Assembly (NCBI RefSeq): GCF_001612785.1
Contig: NZ_BDBC01000019.1
Coordinates: forward strand, 152,400 to 216,399
Direction: 5' to 3'
Length of the DNA: 64,000 nucleotides
From: Nocardia beijingensis NBRC 16342
Lineage (GTDB): Bacteria > Actinomycetota > Actinomycetes > Mycobacteriales > Mycobacteriaceae
Positions within the stretch are counted from its first letter, which is position 1. Each line of letters begins with the position of its first letter. Both the position numbers and the translations under genes were made by a program. Of the stretch, positions 7,891 through 19,200 are shown in pieces. The notes under the pieces are model-generated. The model saw nothing but the letters and a program-made list of their open reading frames with translations. It searched no databases and was not told where the DNA came from.

Positions 7891-8454
7891 TCAGGCGTTG
7901 ACCCGGCCGAGGTAGCTGCCGTCGCGCGAGTCGATGCGCAGCTTGTCGCCGGTGTTGATGAACAGCGGGACCTGCACCTCGGCGCCGGTCTCCAGGGTGG
8001 CGGGCTTGGTGCCGCCGGTGGAGCGGTCACCCTGCAGGCCGATGTCGGTGTGCTGGACCACCAGCTCGATCGACACCGGGAGCTCGACGTACAGCGGCGC
8101 GCCCTCGTGCATCGAGACCTGCACGGTCATGTTCTCCAGCAGGAAGCGGGCGCCGTCGCCGATGGTGGCCTCGGAGATGGAGATCTGGTCGAAGGTCTCG
8201 CCGTCCATGAAGACGTAGTCCGAGCCGTCGTGGTACAGGTAGGTCATGTCGCGGCGGTCGACGGTGGCGGTCTCCACCTTCACGCCGGCGTTGAAGGTCT
8301 TGTCGACCACCTTGCCGGACACGACGTTCTTCAGCTTGGTCCGCACGAACGCGGGGCCCTTGCCCGGCTTGACGTGCTGGAACTCGATGATCTGCTGGAG
8401 CTGACCGTCGATCTTCAGCACAAGGCCGTTCTTGAAGTCGCTGGTGTCCGCCAC
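7891..8454 (-). CDS. efp: Translation elongation factor P
   Basis: 187 residues, the standard EF-P length, with three beta-barrel domains. Domain I has the tip loop [17 protein letters not shown], whose Lys is the residue modified in some bacteria. Domain III ends [20 protein letters not shown] and [11 protein letters not shown] relieves ribosome stalling at polyproline. No epmA/epmB or ymfI-like modifier is adjacent, which fits actinobacterial EF-Ps that use an unmodified Lys in a Pro-Gly-Lys-Gly-Pro loop. It lies between pepQ (48 bp) and nusB (27 bp), the usual actinobacterial order. Confidence 0.97.
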   Translation of the reverse strand: MADTSDFKNGLVLKIDGQLQQIIEFQHVKPGKGPAFVRTKLKNVVSGKVVDKTFNAGVKVETATVDRRDMTYLYHDGSDYVFMDGETFDQISISEATIGDGARFLLENMTVQVSMHEGAPLYVELPVSIELVVQHTDIGLQGDRSTGGTKPATLETGAEVQVPLFINTGDKLRIDSRDGSYLGRVNA

Positions 8455-8502
8455 TGTCTTCGGATCTCCTCGTTCTACCGCTTGGTCTCGGGCAGACCGG
8501 CG

Positions 8503-9627
8503 TCAGTCGACGACGGTCAGGTCTGTGCTGGTGTGGGTGAGCAACTCGGGGCCCCCTTCGCGCACCACGAGCGTGTCCTCGATCCGGACCCCGCCGCGGC
8601 CGGGAAAGTACACACCTGGTTCGACGGTCACCGCCACGCCAGACAGAAGTGTACCGGTTCCGGTTTTCGCGATTCCGGGCGCTTCGTCGATCCGCAGACC
8701 GACCCCGTGGCCGAGGCCGTGCACGAACGACTTGCCGTGCCCGGCCGCCTCGATCACCGCCCGCGCCGCGGCGTCGACGGCGGACACCGCGACCCCGGGG
8801 CGCAGCGCCGCGCGACCGGCCTCCCGCGCGGCGGCGACCAGCGCGTACGCCTCGCGCTGCCACTCCTCGGCCCGGCCGAGGACGAAGGTGCGAGTGAGCA
8901 CGGCGTGATAGTCCCCGACGACCGCGCCGCAACGGACCGCGACCAGATCTCCCGTACCGAGCGGGGTGTCGGCGGGACGATGCCGTGGAACGGCGGAATT
9001 CTTCCCGGTGGCGACCGTGGCCGCGGCGACCCACTCCGCGCCGTGCTCGAACATCGCCCATGCCAGATCGCGAGCCACCTGCCGCTCGGTCCGTCCCGGC
9101 CGCAATCCCCCGGCTTCGAGTAATGCGCGCAGGCCCGAGTCGCACGCGTCCGCGGCGGTGCGAATACGCGCGGCCTCGTGCGCGTCCTTCACCATGCGCA
9201 ACTGCTCGACCAACCCGACGGTGGCCGCGAACTCCAGGCCGGTGCGCCGCTCGACCAAGCCGCGATGCTGCTCGACCGTGACCACATGGCTCTCGTACCC
9301 GACTCGCCCCACGTGCCACTCTCCGGCCAGCTCCACGATCCGGCGCGTCGCCGCGCTCGCGATCTCGGCGCGCAGATCGGGCGCCTGGACGGCGACCAGA
9401 TCGCGGTGGCAGCCGTCGGTGCCGATCACGGTGCGTTCCTCGTCGTTGCCGGTATCCCAGGAATGCACCAGCAGGGCGGAGTCCTTTCCGCAGAACCCGG
9501 TCAGATATCTGATATTCACCGGATCGGTGACCATCAGAGCGTCGACCTCGTTCTCCATCAGCAGACCGCGCAACGCGCTGCGGCGCGCAGCATAGTCCGG
9601 GCCCCGACCTGCGTGATCAGCAGACAT
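8503..9627 (-). CDS. pepQ: M24-family Xaa-Pro peptidase homologue lacking both metal-binding aspartates
   Basis: 374 residues with a creatinase-like N-terminal domain (ALMVTDPVNIRYLTGFCGKD) and an M24 pita-bread C-terminal domain. By position (upstream of efp-nusB) and length it is the pepQ orthologue. M24 enzymes bind two metals through Asp, Asp, His, Glu, Glu. The His in GLGHGVG, the Glu in TVEPGVY and the Glu in RIEDTLVV are present. The Asp pair expected in a D-F-G-A-x9-D-M-T-R segment is replaced: the sequence is VRCGAVVGDYHAVLTRT, so R232 and V243 occupy the two Asp positions. The usual His in the following I-H-E-A-P-G is also Asp (IDEAPG). The frame is intact, so this looks like a pseudo-enzyme, or an enzyme with altered chemistry, rather than a decayed gene. 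Confidence 0.88.
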   Translation of the reverse strand: MSADHAGRGPDYAARRSALRGLLMENEVDALMVTDPVNIRYLTGFCGKDSALLVHSWDTGNDEERTVIGTDGCHRDLVAVQAPDLRAEIASAATRRIVELAGEWHVGRVGYESHVVTVEQHRGLVERRTGLEFAATVGLVEQLRMVKDAHEAARIRTAADACDSGLRALLEAGGLRPGRTERQVARDLAWAMFEHGAEWVAAATVATGKNSAVPRHRPADTPLGTGDLVAVRCGAVVGDYHAVLTRTFVLGRAEEWQREAYALVAAAREAGRAALRPGVAVSAVDAAARAVIEAAGHGKSFVHGLGHGVGLRIDEAPGIAKTGTGTLLSGVAVTVEPGVYFPGRGGVRIEDTLVVREGGPELLTHTSTDLTVVD

Positions 9628-9831
9628 GCGTCCAAGCTACCGCCGAAACGCGGTCGTGGGCGCGCAACACGGAGACCAGCCGGGAAGCGCCCCCGGCCTG
9701 CGCGCACGCCCGGCACGACGATCGGACGGCGGAGACGCATTCTGATACACGGGATCTTCACTTGTGCTGGAGTTGTGCACATTTCACCGGCGCCACGTCC
9801 AACTCGGGCTGCGGGCAACGAGCCTGGAGGC

Positions 9832-10293
9832 ATGTCGTCGATCTATTTCACCGCGCTCACGGTGTGGTGCATCGCCGCGAGCTGCGTCGATCTCCGAACC
9901 CTGCGGCTCCCGAACGCCCTCACCGGCTCGGGCGCCGCCCTGATCCTCGGATTCGCCTTGTGCACAGGGCGATTCACGATCGCGCTCTGCGGCGCCGCAC
10001 TGCTCGCATCGCCCTATCTGCTCGTGCACCTGGCCGCACCGGCCGCATTGGGCGCGGGCGATGCGAAGCTCGCCGTGGGTCTCGGCGCGGCCGCCGCGCT
10101 TGGCGGCGCGCAGTGCTGGGTGTCGGCCGCGCTCGCCGCGCCGGTGCTGACGGCGCTCGCCGCCGTCGTACAGCTGGTGCACCGAGCGGCACGTGCGGGC
10201 CCTCGGGCGGACCGCGCTGTGCTGCCCCATGGACCCTCGATGTGCTCGGCGACCTTGCTCGCCCTCGCCGTCTGGGCGCCGGGAGCACACTGA
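9832..10293 (+). CDS. Prepilin peptidase, A24 family (short, peptidase domain only)
   Basis: About 153 residues, nearly all hydrophobic with five or six membrane segments. It contains the two catalytic Asp motifs of A24 aspartyl peptidases: CVDLRTLRLPNALT (D in the D-x-x-x-x-R-L-P-N context) and GAGDAKLAVGLG (the GxGD motif). The N-terminal methyltransferase domain of Gram-negative PilD is absent, as in Tad/Flp-type and actinobacterial enzymes. The start ATG at 9832 has GGAGG only 1 bp upstream, so the true start may be the in-frame GTG a few codons downstream. In mycobacteria a homologue sits next to aroE; here it heads the plus-strand usp-aroC-aroK-aroB block. No pilin gene is visible. Confidence 0.8.
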   Translation: MSSIYFTALTVWCIAASCVDLRTLRLPNALTGSGAALILGFALCTGRFTIALCGAALLASPYLLVHLAAPAALGAGDAKLAVGLGAAAALGGAQCWVSAALAAPVLTALAAVVQLVHRAARAGPRADRAVLPHGPSMCSATLLALAVWAPGAH

Positions 10294-10461
10294 GCGCGAC
10301 GGCTTTTCCTAGTCAGCAAATATTCCGCTATTGATCGGTAGCATCAATCGCGGGCATCGACTTCCCGAGCAGTCGCTGGAATGGGCTCGACGGCGGCCCC
10401 TCGGCCCGTTGCCCCCGTGCATGCGCCTGCAGGCGACGCAGCGTCCAGAAGGAGCCGCCCA

Positions 10462-11343
10462 GTGAATCCGAGGCACCCGTCGCGAAGACCGATCGTCGCG
10501 GGAACCGACGGTTCCGAGCAATCGATCGTCGCGGTCCGCTGGGCGGCGCAGACCGCGGCGCTGCGCGACGCGCCCTTGCACATCGCGCTCGTCATGGAGT
10601 CGTCGCTCGGCTCGGCCGACGACGATCCGCCGCGGCCCGCGGCGTTGCTGCGGGTGCGCGAGGCGGACGAGGCGATCGAGCGTGCCGCGGACGCCGCGGT
10701 GGCGGCCGCCCATTCCGTGCGCGACATCGCCATCGGCACCGAGATCCGCACCGCGCACATCGCCACCGCACTCGTCGAGCGCTCCCGCAACGCGGCGATG
10801 CTCGTGGTCGGCACCCGCGGGATCGGCCGCGTGCAGCGTGTTCTGCTCGGCTCGGTCAGCAGCGCCGTCGCCAGGGGCGCCGACTGCCCGGTGGCGGTGG
10901 TGCCCGCCGAGACGCCGCTGTGGGACCGGGCGAACACCGCTCCGGTGATCGTCGGCGTGGACGGCTCCACCGCCGAGCAGGCCGCCATCGGACTGGCGGC
11001 GGCGGAGGCGTCGCTGCGCGGAGTCGACCTGGTGGCCGTGCACACCTGGGGCGAGGTCGAACCGCTGGCCGCGATCGGCACCGATTTGGCCGCGGCACGC
11101 CGGACCGAGGAAGCGTTGCTCGCCACCGCCCTCGCGGGCTGGCAGGAGCGGTACCCGGAGCTGACCATCCGGCGCGAGGTCGTCCGCGACCGGCCGGAGC
11201 GGCGCTTGCTGGAACGCTCCAGAGAGGGACAGCTGCTCGTGGTGGGCAACCGTGGCCGGGGGACCTTGGGCAGGCTGCTGTTCGGCTCGGTCGGTGACGC
11301 GCTGCTGCGCGCGGTGGATCGCCCCATCGTCATAGCCCGCTGA
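10462..11343 (+). CDS. Universal stress protein, tandem two-domain UspA type
   Basis: 293 residues made of two Usp domains. Domain 1 begins IVAGTDGSEQSIVAVRWAAQ and ends with GTRGIGRVQRVLLGSVSSAV. Domain 2 begins VIVGVDGSTAEQAAIGLAAA and ends GNRGRGTLGRLLFGSVGDAL. Both keep the G-x2-G-x9-G-S/T ATP-binding motif, so the protein probably binds ATP in each half, as mycobacterial tandem Usps do. The GTG at 10462 is preferred because AAGGAG lies 7 nt upstream; upstream in-frame codons give low-quality sequence. The preceding 168 bp include an AT-rich stretch (around 10310-10350) likely to be its promoter. The last codons are part of a 17-bp tandem duplication. Confidence 0.88.
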   Translation: MNPRHPSRRPIVAGTDGSEQSIVAVRWAAQTAALRDAPLHIALVMESSLGSADDDPPRPAALLRVREADEAIERAADAAVAAAHSVRDIAIGTEIRTAHIATALVERSRNAAMLVVGTRGIGRVQRVLLGSVSSAVARGADCPVAVVPAETPLWDRANTAPVIVGVDGSTAEQAAIGLAAAEASLRGVDLVAVHTWGEVEPLAAIGTDLAAARRTEEALLATALAGWQERYPELTIRREVVRDRPERRLLERSREGQLLVVGNRGRGTLGRLLFGSVGDALLRAVDRPIVIAR

Positions 11344-11361
11344 GCGTCATAGCCCGCTGAG
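11328..11361 (+). repeat. Perfect 17-bp tandem duplication across the usp stop codon
   Basis: CGTCATAGCCCGCTGAG occurs at 11328-11344 and again, directly abutting, at 11345-11361. The first copy encodes the last residues and TGA stop of the stress protein; the second copy lies just after the stop and repeats it out of use. It is a recent small duplication with no effect on the protein. Confidence 0.9.
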
Positions 11362-11447
11362 CGGCGGGGCCCGGACCGCCCGGCGTGCGCGCCGTCACGG
11401 CGGGCCGCGTTCCGGAGCACCCGCGTCGACATGGGAAGATGAACGAT

Positions 11448-12652
11448 GTGCTGCGTTGGATAACTGCCGGAGAATCCCATGGTCCCGCTCTCGTCGCCAT
11501 CCTCGAGGGGATGGTGGCAGGCGTCGAGGTGACGTCGGACGAGATCTCCGCGCAGCTGGCGCGCCGCAGGCTCGGCTACGGTCGCGGCGCGCGGATGAAG
11601 TTCGAGGCCGACAAGGTCACCGTGGTGGGTGGCGTTCGGCACGGGCGCACGATGGGCGGCCCGGTGGCCATCGAGGTGGCCAACAGCGAGTGGCCGAAGT
11701 GGACCACCGTCATGTCGGCCGACCCGGTCGACCCGGCCGAACTCGCCGACTTGGCCCGCAACGCACCCCTGACCCGGCCACGGCCCGGACACGCCGACTA
11801 CTCCGGCATGCTCAAGTACAACTTCGACGACGCCCGCAATGTGCTCGAGCGCGCCAGCGCCAGGGAGACCGCCGCGCGCGTCGCGGCGGGCACCGTCGCA
11901 CGCAATTTCCTGCGCCAGGCGTTCGGCGCGGAGGTCGTCTCGCATGTCGTGTCGATCGGCGCCGCGCAGAACACCTCCGGCATCGTGCCGACCGCCGCCG
12001 ATCTCGCCGCGGTGGACGAGAGCCCCGTGCGCGCGTTCGACAAGGACGCCGAAGCCGCGATGATCGCGGAGATCGAGGCGGCCAAGAAGGACGGCGACAC
12101 CCTCGGTGGCGTTGTCGAGGTGGTCGTGGCGGGACTTCCGGTCGGCCTCGGCTCGTTCACCAGCGGCGAGAACCGGCTGGACGCACGCCTGGCGGCCGCG
12201 CTGATGGGCATCCAGGCCATCAAAGGCGTCGAGGTGGGCGACGGTTTCGAGACCGCGCGCCGCCGCGGCAGCCAGGCGCACGACGAGATGCGGCCCGGCC
12301 CCGACGGCGTGCTGCGTTCGACCAACCGTGCCGGCGGCCTGGAAGGCGGCATGACCAACGGCGAGGCGCTGCGCGTGCGCGCGGCCATGAAGCCGATCTC
12401 CACGGTGCCGCGCGCGCTGTCCACCGTCGACATGACCACCGGCGACGAGGCCGTCGCCATCCATCAGCGTTCGGACGTGTGCGCCGTGCCCGCCGCGGGC
12501 GTGGTGGCCGAATCCATGGTGGCGCTGGTCGTCGCGCAGGCCGCGCTGGAGAAGTTCGGCGGCGACTCGCTCACCGAGACCGTCGATAACATCACCAGCT
12601 ACATCAAGCGCATCAGCACTCGCCCCCACGTGCATGCGGACAGTCGGTCGCA

Positions 12653-12656
<4 letters not shown>
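11448..12656 (+). CDS. aroC: Chorismate synthase
   Basis: 402 residues starting (GTG) [20 protein letters not shown], the family's N-terminal signature. Further hallmarks are [19 protein letters not shown], the FMN/substrate region [20 protein letters not shown], and the C-terminal [20 protein letters not shown]. It converts EPSP to chorismate using reduced FMN, the last shikimate step. GTG 11448 matches the normal start of orthologues and has GGGAAG 9 nt upstream; the ATG at 11439 would sit on that site. It overlaps aroK by 4 bp and is the first of the aroC-aroK-aroB unit. Confidence 0.97.
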
Positions 12657-14658
<2,002 letters not shown>

Positions 14659-14675
14659 TCGCACCGGCCACACGA

Positions 14676-14706
14676 AAACGGCGCGCCCGGTTCGGGCGCG
14701 CCGTTT
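14676..14706. terminator. Bidirectional intrinsic terminator between convergent genes
   Basis: AAACGGCGCGCCCG (14676-14689) and CGGGCGCGCCGTTT (14693-14706) form a perfect 14-bp stem with a 3-nt loop. The flanking A and T runs give a short U-tract on each strand. It lies between the aroB stop and the stop of the convergent membrane-protein gene. Confidence 0.85.
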
Positions 14707-14713
14707 CGTCGAA

Positions 14714-15193
14714 TCAGATCGCGCTGCCCGCGGCGGAGTACAGCGACGGCGGAGTGGAGCGCCCCTTGCCGTTCTGCCGTTCGGCCAGCATCCGGCCGAC
14801 ACCGACGCCGACCAGCGCGGGCACGAAGATCAGCAGGATGATGAACGCCGCGCCCGCCGTGACTTCGAACAGCAAGCCGTTGTCGCCGAGATCGAACCGG
14901 GGAACCAAGTCCAGGATCCAGGAGGCCAGCCCGCTGCCGACACCACCGACGACAGCGGCCTTCAGCCACATCATGGTCAGATCGGCGCCGCGTTCGGCGT
15001 CTCCACTCGCGATGCGGTCCCTGCGACCGTCCAGCACACCCCAGGCCACGATGACCGCGACCAGCACGATCAGGCACAGCAGGCGCATCAGCGCCCCGTG
15101 CGTCGGCCAGTCAACCATCGCGAACCCGAGCCCGGCGCGCAACGCCACCACCAGCGCCCCGAGCACGACGGCCCGCAACAACCAAGCATTCAT
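14714..15193 (-). CDS. Small four-helix membrane protein (actinobacterial B-4DMT type)
   Basis: About 159 residues starting MNAWLLRAVVLGALVVALRA, with four hydrophobic segments: LLRAVVLGALVV, LLCLIVLVAVIVAWGVL, WLKAAVVGGVGSGLASWIL and AAFIILLIFVPALVGVGVGR. The four-helix plan and sequence resemble the Nocardia/Rhodococcus proteins annotated as B-4DMT family transporters; a transport function is unproven. No strong ribosome-binding site marks the start, and an ATG seven codons upstream (15214) is an alternative. It faces aroB over a shared terminator and is divergent from the TauD-type gene. Confidence 0.72.
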   Translation of the reverse strand: MNAWLLRAVVLGALVVALRAGLGFAMVDWPTHGALMRLLCLIVLVAVIVAWGVLDGRRDRIASGDAERGADLTMMWLKAAVVGGVGSGLASWILDLVPRFDLGDNGLLFEVTAGAAFIILLIFVPALVGVGVGRMLAERQNGKGRSTPPSLYSAAGSAI

Positions 15194-15311
15194 GCGAAAC
15201 ACCATAACGCCCATTCGGCCGTAAACGAACGAAACCGGCGCGGCGAGATTCGCGCTGCCCACCGGACGCCCTGCCGTATTCTGGCCGGACCCGCACTCGT
15301 CCGAGGTAGCC

Positions 15312-16250
15312 ATGCGCGTCACGAAAATGACCACCCACGTCGGGGCCGAAGTCACCGATATCGATCTGTCTCGCGCACTTCCCGATTCGGAAATCGCCTC
15401 CCTCCGTGCCGCGCTGCTGGAACACAAGGTTTTGTTCTTCTCCGATCAGGACCTCGACCATGCGAGCCATATCGAGTTCGCCCGCCGGTTCGGTCCCGTC
15501 ACTGCGGCGCACCCGCTGATCGACACCTCGTCGTCCGCTTTTCCTGAGATCTTGACCGTCGACAATCTCGCGAACGAACGGAAATACGGCAAGAGCGCCG
15601 CCGAGCGGCGCCGAACGCAGACCTCGCCGCTGTCGTCCTGGCACAGCGATCTCACGCCCGTGGTGAATCCGCCGTCCATCGGCATCCTCCGCGCGCAGAC
15701 GGTCCCGGCTTTCGGCGGTGATACCCAGTGGTGCAATCTGGTCGCCGCTTACCAGGGCATCTCACCGGCGGTGCGGGCGATGCTCGAAACGCTGGCGGCC
15801 GAACATCGCTATCTCGCCGGCTACCAGAGCGCCGAACCCGACGACCGGTACCACCGCACGGTCGCCGCCCGCCCGCTGGCCGCGGTACATCCGGTGGTGC
15901 GCGGGCACCCGGAGACCGGCGAGTCGGCGTTGTTCGTGAATCCACTGTTCACCCACCGCATTCTGGGCCTGACCGGCGCGGAGAGCAGGCACGTTCTGGC
16001 GATGCTGTTCGAACAGCTCACCGATCCTGCCTTCACCGTGCGGTACCGGTGGCGTGCGGGCAGCGTCGCGATGTGGGACAACCGGGCGACGGCGCACACG
16101 CCGCCGGCCGATCTCGCCGGACCGGTGGAGCGAGTGCTGCACCGCGTGTCCGTCGTCGGCGAGGTCCCCGTCGGCGTCGGCGGCCAGCGCTCGTACGCGT
16201 TGGACGGCGACCCGTGGCCGGCACACCGTCACGGGGACGCGGCGGGTTGA
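15312..16250 (+). CDS. TauD/TfdA-family Fe(II)/2-oxoglutarate dioxygenase
   Basis: 312 residues. The facial triad is complete: WHSDLTPVVNPPSI provides the H-x-D, and the distal His is in MWDNRATAHTPPADL. The 2-oxoglutarate-binding Arg lies in ERVLHRVSVVG. The N-terminus THVGAEVTDIDLSRALPD and EHKVLFFSDQDLDH are typical of the TauD/TfdA group, which hydroxylates taurine, alkyl sulfates, 2,4-D-like ethers or amino-acid derivatives. The substrate is not readable and no sulfonate transporter is adjacent. Its 3' end overlaps the convergent nSTAND gene by 22 bp. Confidence 0.88.
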   Translation: MRVTKMTTHVGAEVTDIDLSRALPDSEIASLRAALLEHKVLFFSDQDLDHASHIEFARRFGPVTAAHPLIDTSSSAFPEILTVDNLANERKYGKSAAERRRTQTSPLSSWHSDLTPVVNPPSIGILRAQTVPAFGGDTQWCNLVAAYQGISPAVRAMLETLAAEHRYLAGYQSAEPDDRYHRTVAARPLAAVHPVVRGHPETGESALFVNPLFTHRILGLTGAESRHVLAMLFEQLTDPAFTVRYRWRAGSVAMWDNRATAHTPPADLAGPVERVLHRVSVVGEVPVGVGGQRSYALDGDPWPAHRHGDAAG

Positions 16251-19200
16251 CCGTTCGCTTGCCGGGCGGGCAGTAGGAACCGGTGCCGCTCGTCGACGGT
16301 GAGTTCGCGCAACCCCATCGCGTTCGCCACGGCGGGCACCGAGTCGAGATCCCTGCCGAAGTTCCAGATCCGGATCTCGCCGTCGTCGCTGCTGGTGGCC
16401 AGCTGTTCGCCGTCCCTGCGCCAATGCAGACCCCAGACCGGCTGCTTGTGACCGCGCACCACGGCCAGCGACCGCTGGTCGTCGACCGACCAGAGCCGGA
16501 TCGTCCCGCTCCGGGTGGCCCCCGCGATCCAGCCCGGCTCCCGGGGCGACCAGGCGACCGCCTGGACCGCGTCGTCGCCGATGCTGAAGCTCGCCTGCAG
16601 CTCCCCCGTGGCGGCGTCCCAGATCCGCAAGTAACCGTCGAAGCATCCGGTCGCGATCCGGGTACCGTCGGTCGACCACGCCGCGGTCCAGACTTCGTCG
16701 TGGTGCCCGTCCAGCATCAGGATCTCCCGCTGTCCCGCCACGTCGAGGACGCGGACCGTCCGGTCCAGCAGCGCTACGACCAAGCGGCCGCCGTCGCGGG
16801 ACCAATCCGTGGCGGTGACTCCGTCGGCGAAGGTCAGCACCGTCGGTGCGGATTCGACGGCCGACATGTCCCACAGCCGCACCGTGCGGTCCCGTGAGGC
16901 GGTAGCGAGCCGGTCGCCTCCGGGACTCCACGAAACCCAGGTCCCCACCCCGGAGTGACCGCGCAAGACGGAACGGCAACCGCCGGTCGCAGAGTCCCAG
17001 ATCCGGATGGTCTGGTCACGGCTGGTGCTGGCCAGCAGTCCCCCGGATGGCGACCAGTGCAGATGGACGGCCTCGGATTCGTGGCCGAGGAACGTGGTCA
17101 ACTCGCGTCCGGTGCGAACGTCCCAGAGCTTCACCGAACCGTCGAACGCCGCGGAAGCCAGTCGCCGTCCGTCCGCGGCCCACGCGACGGCGCGCGTCAA
17201 TCGGTCGTGCTGCAGCTGCGTCACCGCGCTGCTCCAGACCCGCAGGGTTCCGTCGGCCGATCCGGTCACCACTTGGCTGTCGTCGGGCGCCCAGGAGACC
17301 GATGTGGTCGCCTCGTCCTGGCTGCGCTGCGTGATCACCGCGCGGTAGGGCCGCACCGACCAGATCTTCAGGGTCCGGTCCTCGCTACAGGTCGCCAGCC
17401 GGTCGCCGTCGTGCGACCAGGCGACGGCCACCGTCGCGGCGTCGTGGGCGACGAACAGCTCGTCGAGCGCGCGCTCCCGCGGCGCCCAGATCCGCACGAT
17501 CCAGTCGCTGGAGCCCGAGGCGAGCCGATCTCCGCTCGGATTCCAGTCCAGGTCGAGCACGGCCGCTTCGTGCCCGTACAGGACATCGGTGGCGGTCGCG
17601 CCCGCGACGTCCCAGAGGCGGACGGTGCGGTCGGCGCCACCGCTGGCCAGCCGCGCGCCGTCGGGCGACCACGCCACCGCGTGCACCGCACCGGCATGCT
17701 CGCTCCAGCACGCCACCTCCGACCCCGCCGCCACATCCCACACCCGCACCACCCCGTCCGCGCCACCGCTGGCCAGCCACGCGCCGTCGGGCGACCACGC
17801 CACCGCGTGCACCGCACCGGCATGCTCGCTCCAGCACGCCACCTCCGACCCCGCCGCCACATCCCACACCCGCACCACCCCATCCGCGCCACCGCTGGCC
17901 AACCACGCGCCATCCGCCGACCACGCCACCGAGCAGGCGCCGCTCCCACCCACCGGCCAGGACACCGTCTCCTGGCTGCCCGCGCGGTCGTACAGCATCA
18001 CGGCGCCGTCGGCCAAGGCGGCGGCGATGAGCTGGCTGCCGGGCGCCCAGGCCACCTGACGGACGGCGGCCGAGGCCAGACGGGTCACCCGATGCAACCT
18101 CGTCGCGCACAGAGCGGCGACCAGGACCTGCCGGGTTTCCGGGGTGGGCGCGTACTCCCGTTCGGCGGCGAGCGCCACCATGATGGCGGTATCGGGTTCG
18201 CGCATGATCCACTCCGAGGCCACCACGGCGCTGGCATCGGCGAGCCGTTCCGCGGTCACCCGGTCCGCACGGGTCGAGCGCTGCAGGAACTCCTCGACCG
18301 TCGGCACCGCCTGCGCGTCCGCTCCCGCATCCGCCCACCATCCCAGAGCGGCTTCCAATCGCGCTCCGGCGAGCAGGAATTCGTCCGCGCGCTCGGACTC
18401 CGCCCAGTCCCTTGCCCACCGTTCCAGCCGGGAAAGCTGTTCCAGGCCGGCGCGTCTGGTTTCGGCGAGCTGCCGCAGTGGCGCCCAGTGCCGGATCAAC
18501 GCCTCGTGGGTGACCTGGTAGAAGACCCCGTCCGATTGCGGGCCCGAGTCCGCCGAGAGCAGCCGCGCCTGCACGAAAGCCGCCACGATGCGGCGATCGT
18601 CCGGCGACAGAGTGGCGTCGTTGACCTGCCTGCGGGTGAAGCTGGACCCTTCCAGGTGGAAGAAACGCAGCAGCGTGTCCAGGATGCGGTCCTCGACGGC
18701 CCCGCGGCGCACGAGGTCCTCGGTGACGCTGTTCGCGCGCGCGGACAGCGCGCCGAGCACGCCGCCGGAGGCCTGGTAATCCGCCTCGGTGATCACCGTG
18801 CGGGCCCCTTTGCGTTCCCACAGTTCCATCAGCGTCCAGGCCAGCAGCGGCAGCGCCTCCCCGCTGCCGGTCTCACCGACCATCTGACGCACCAGATCGG
18901 GTGGATCGAAACGCACACCGGCGGCGTCCGCCGGACGCTCGATGACCTCGTGCAGCGCCGAGGTCGGCAGCACCGCGACCGGGACGGGGTGCTCGAACAG
19001 CTCGGCATGCGGCCCGGACAGGAAGTGGGTCAGGAATTCCGAGCGGAACACCAGGATCACGCACGCCCACGGACACGTGCGCAGCACACGCTCGATCATG
19101 GTCAAGTAGCGGCGCTCCTCGTCCTCCGATCGCGCGGTCACCAATTCCTCGGCCTGGTCGACGACGAGCAGCAGCTGCGGCGAGCGATGCGCCGCCTTCG

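Noticed and set aside
17635..17935. Tandem DNA repeats as a CRISPR array or minisatellite outside genes
   Set aside because: The 126-bp periodicity is exactly 42 codons in frame and encodes WD40 units of the nSTAND protein.
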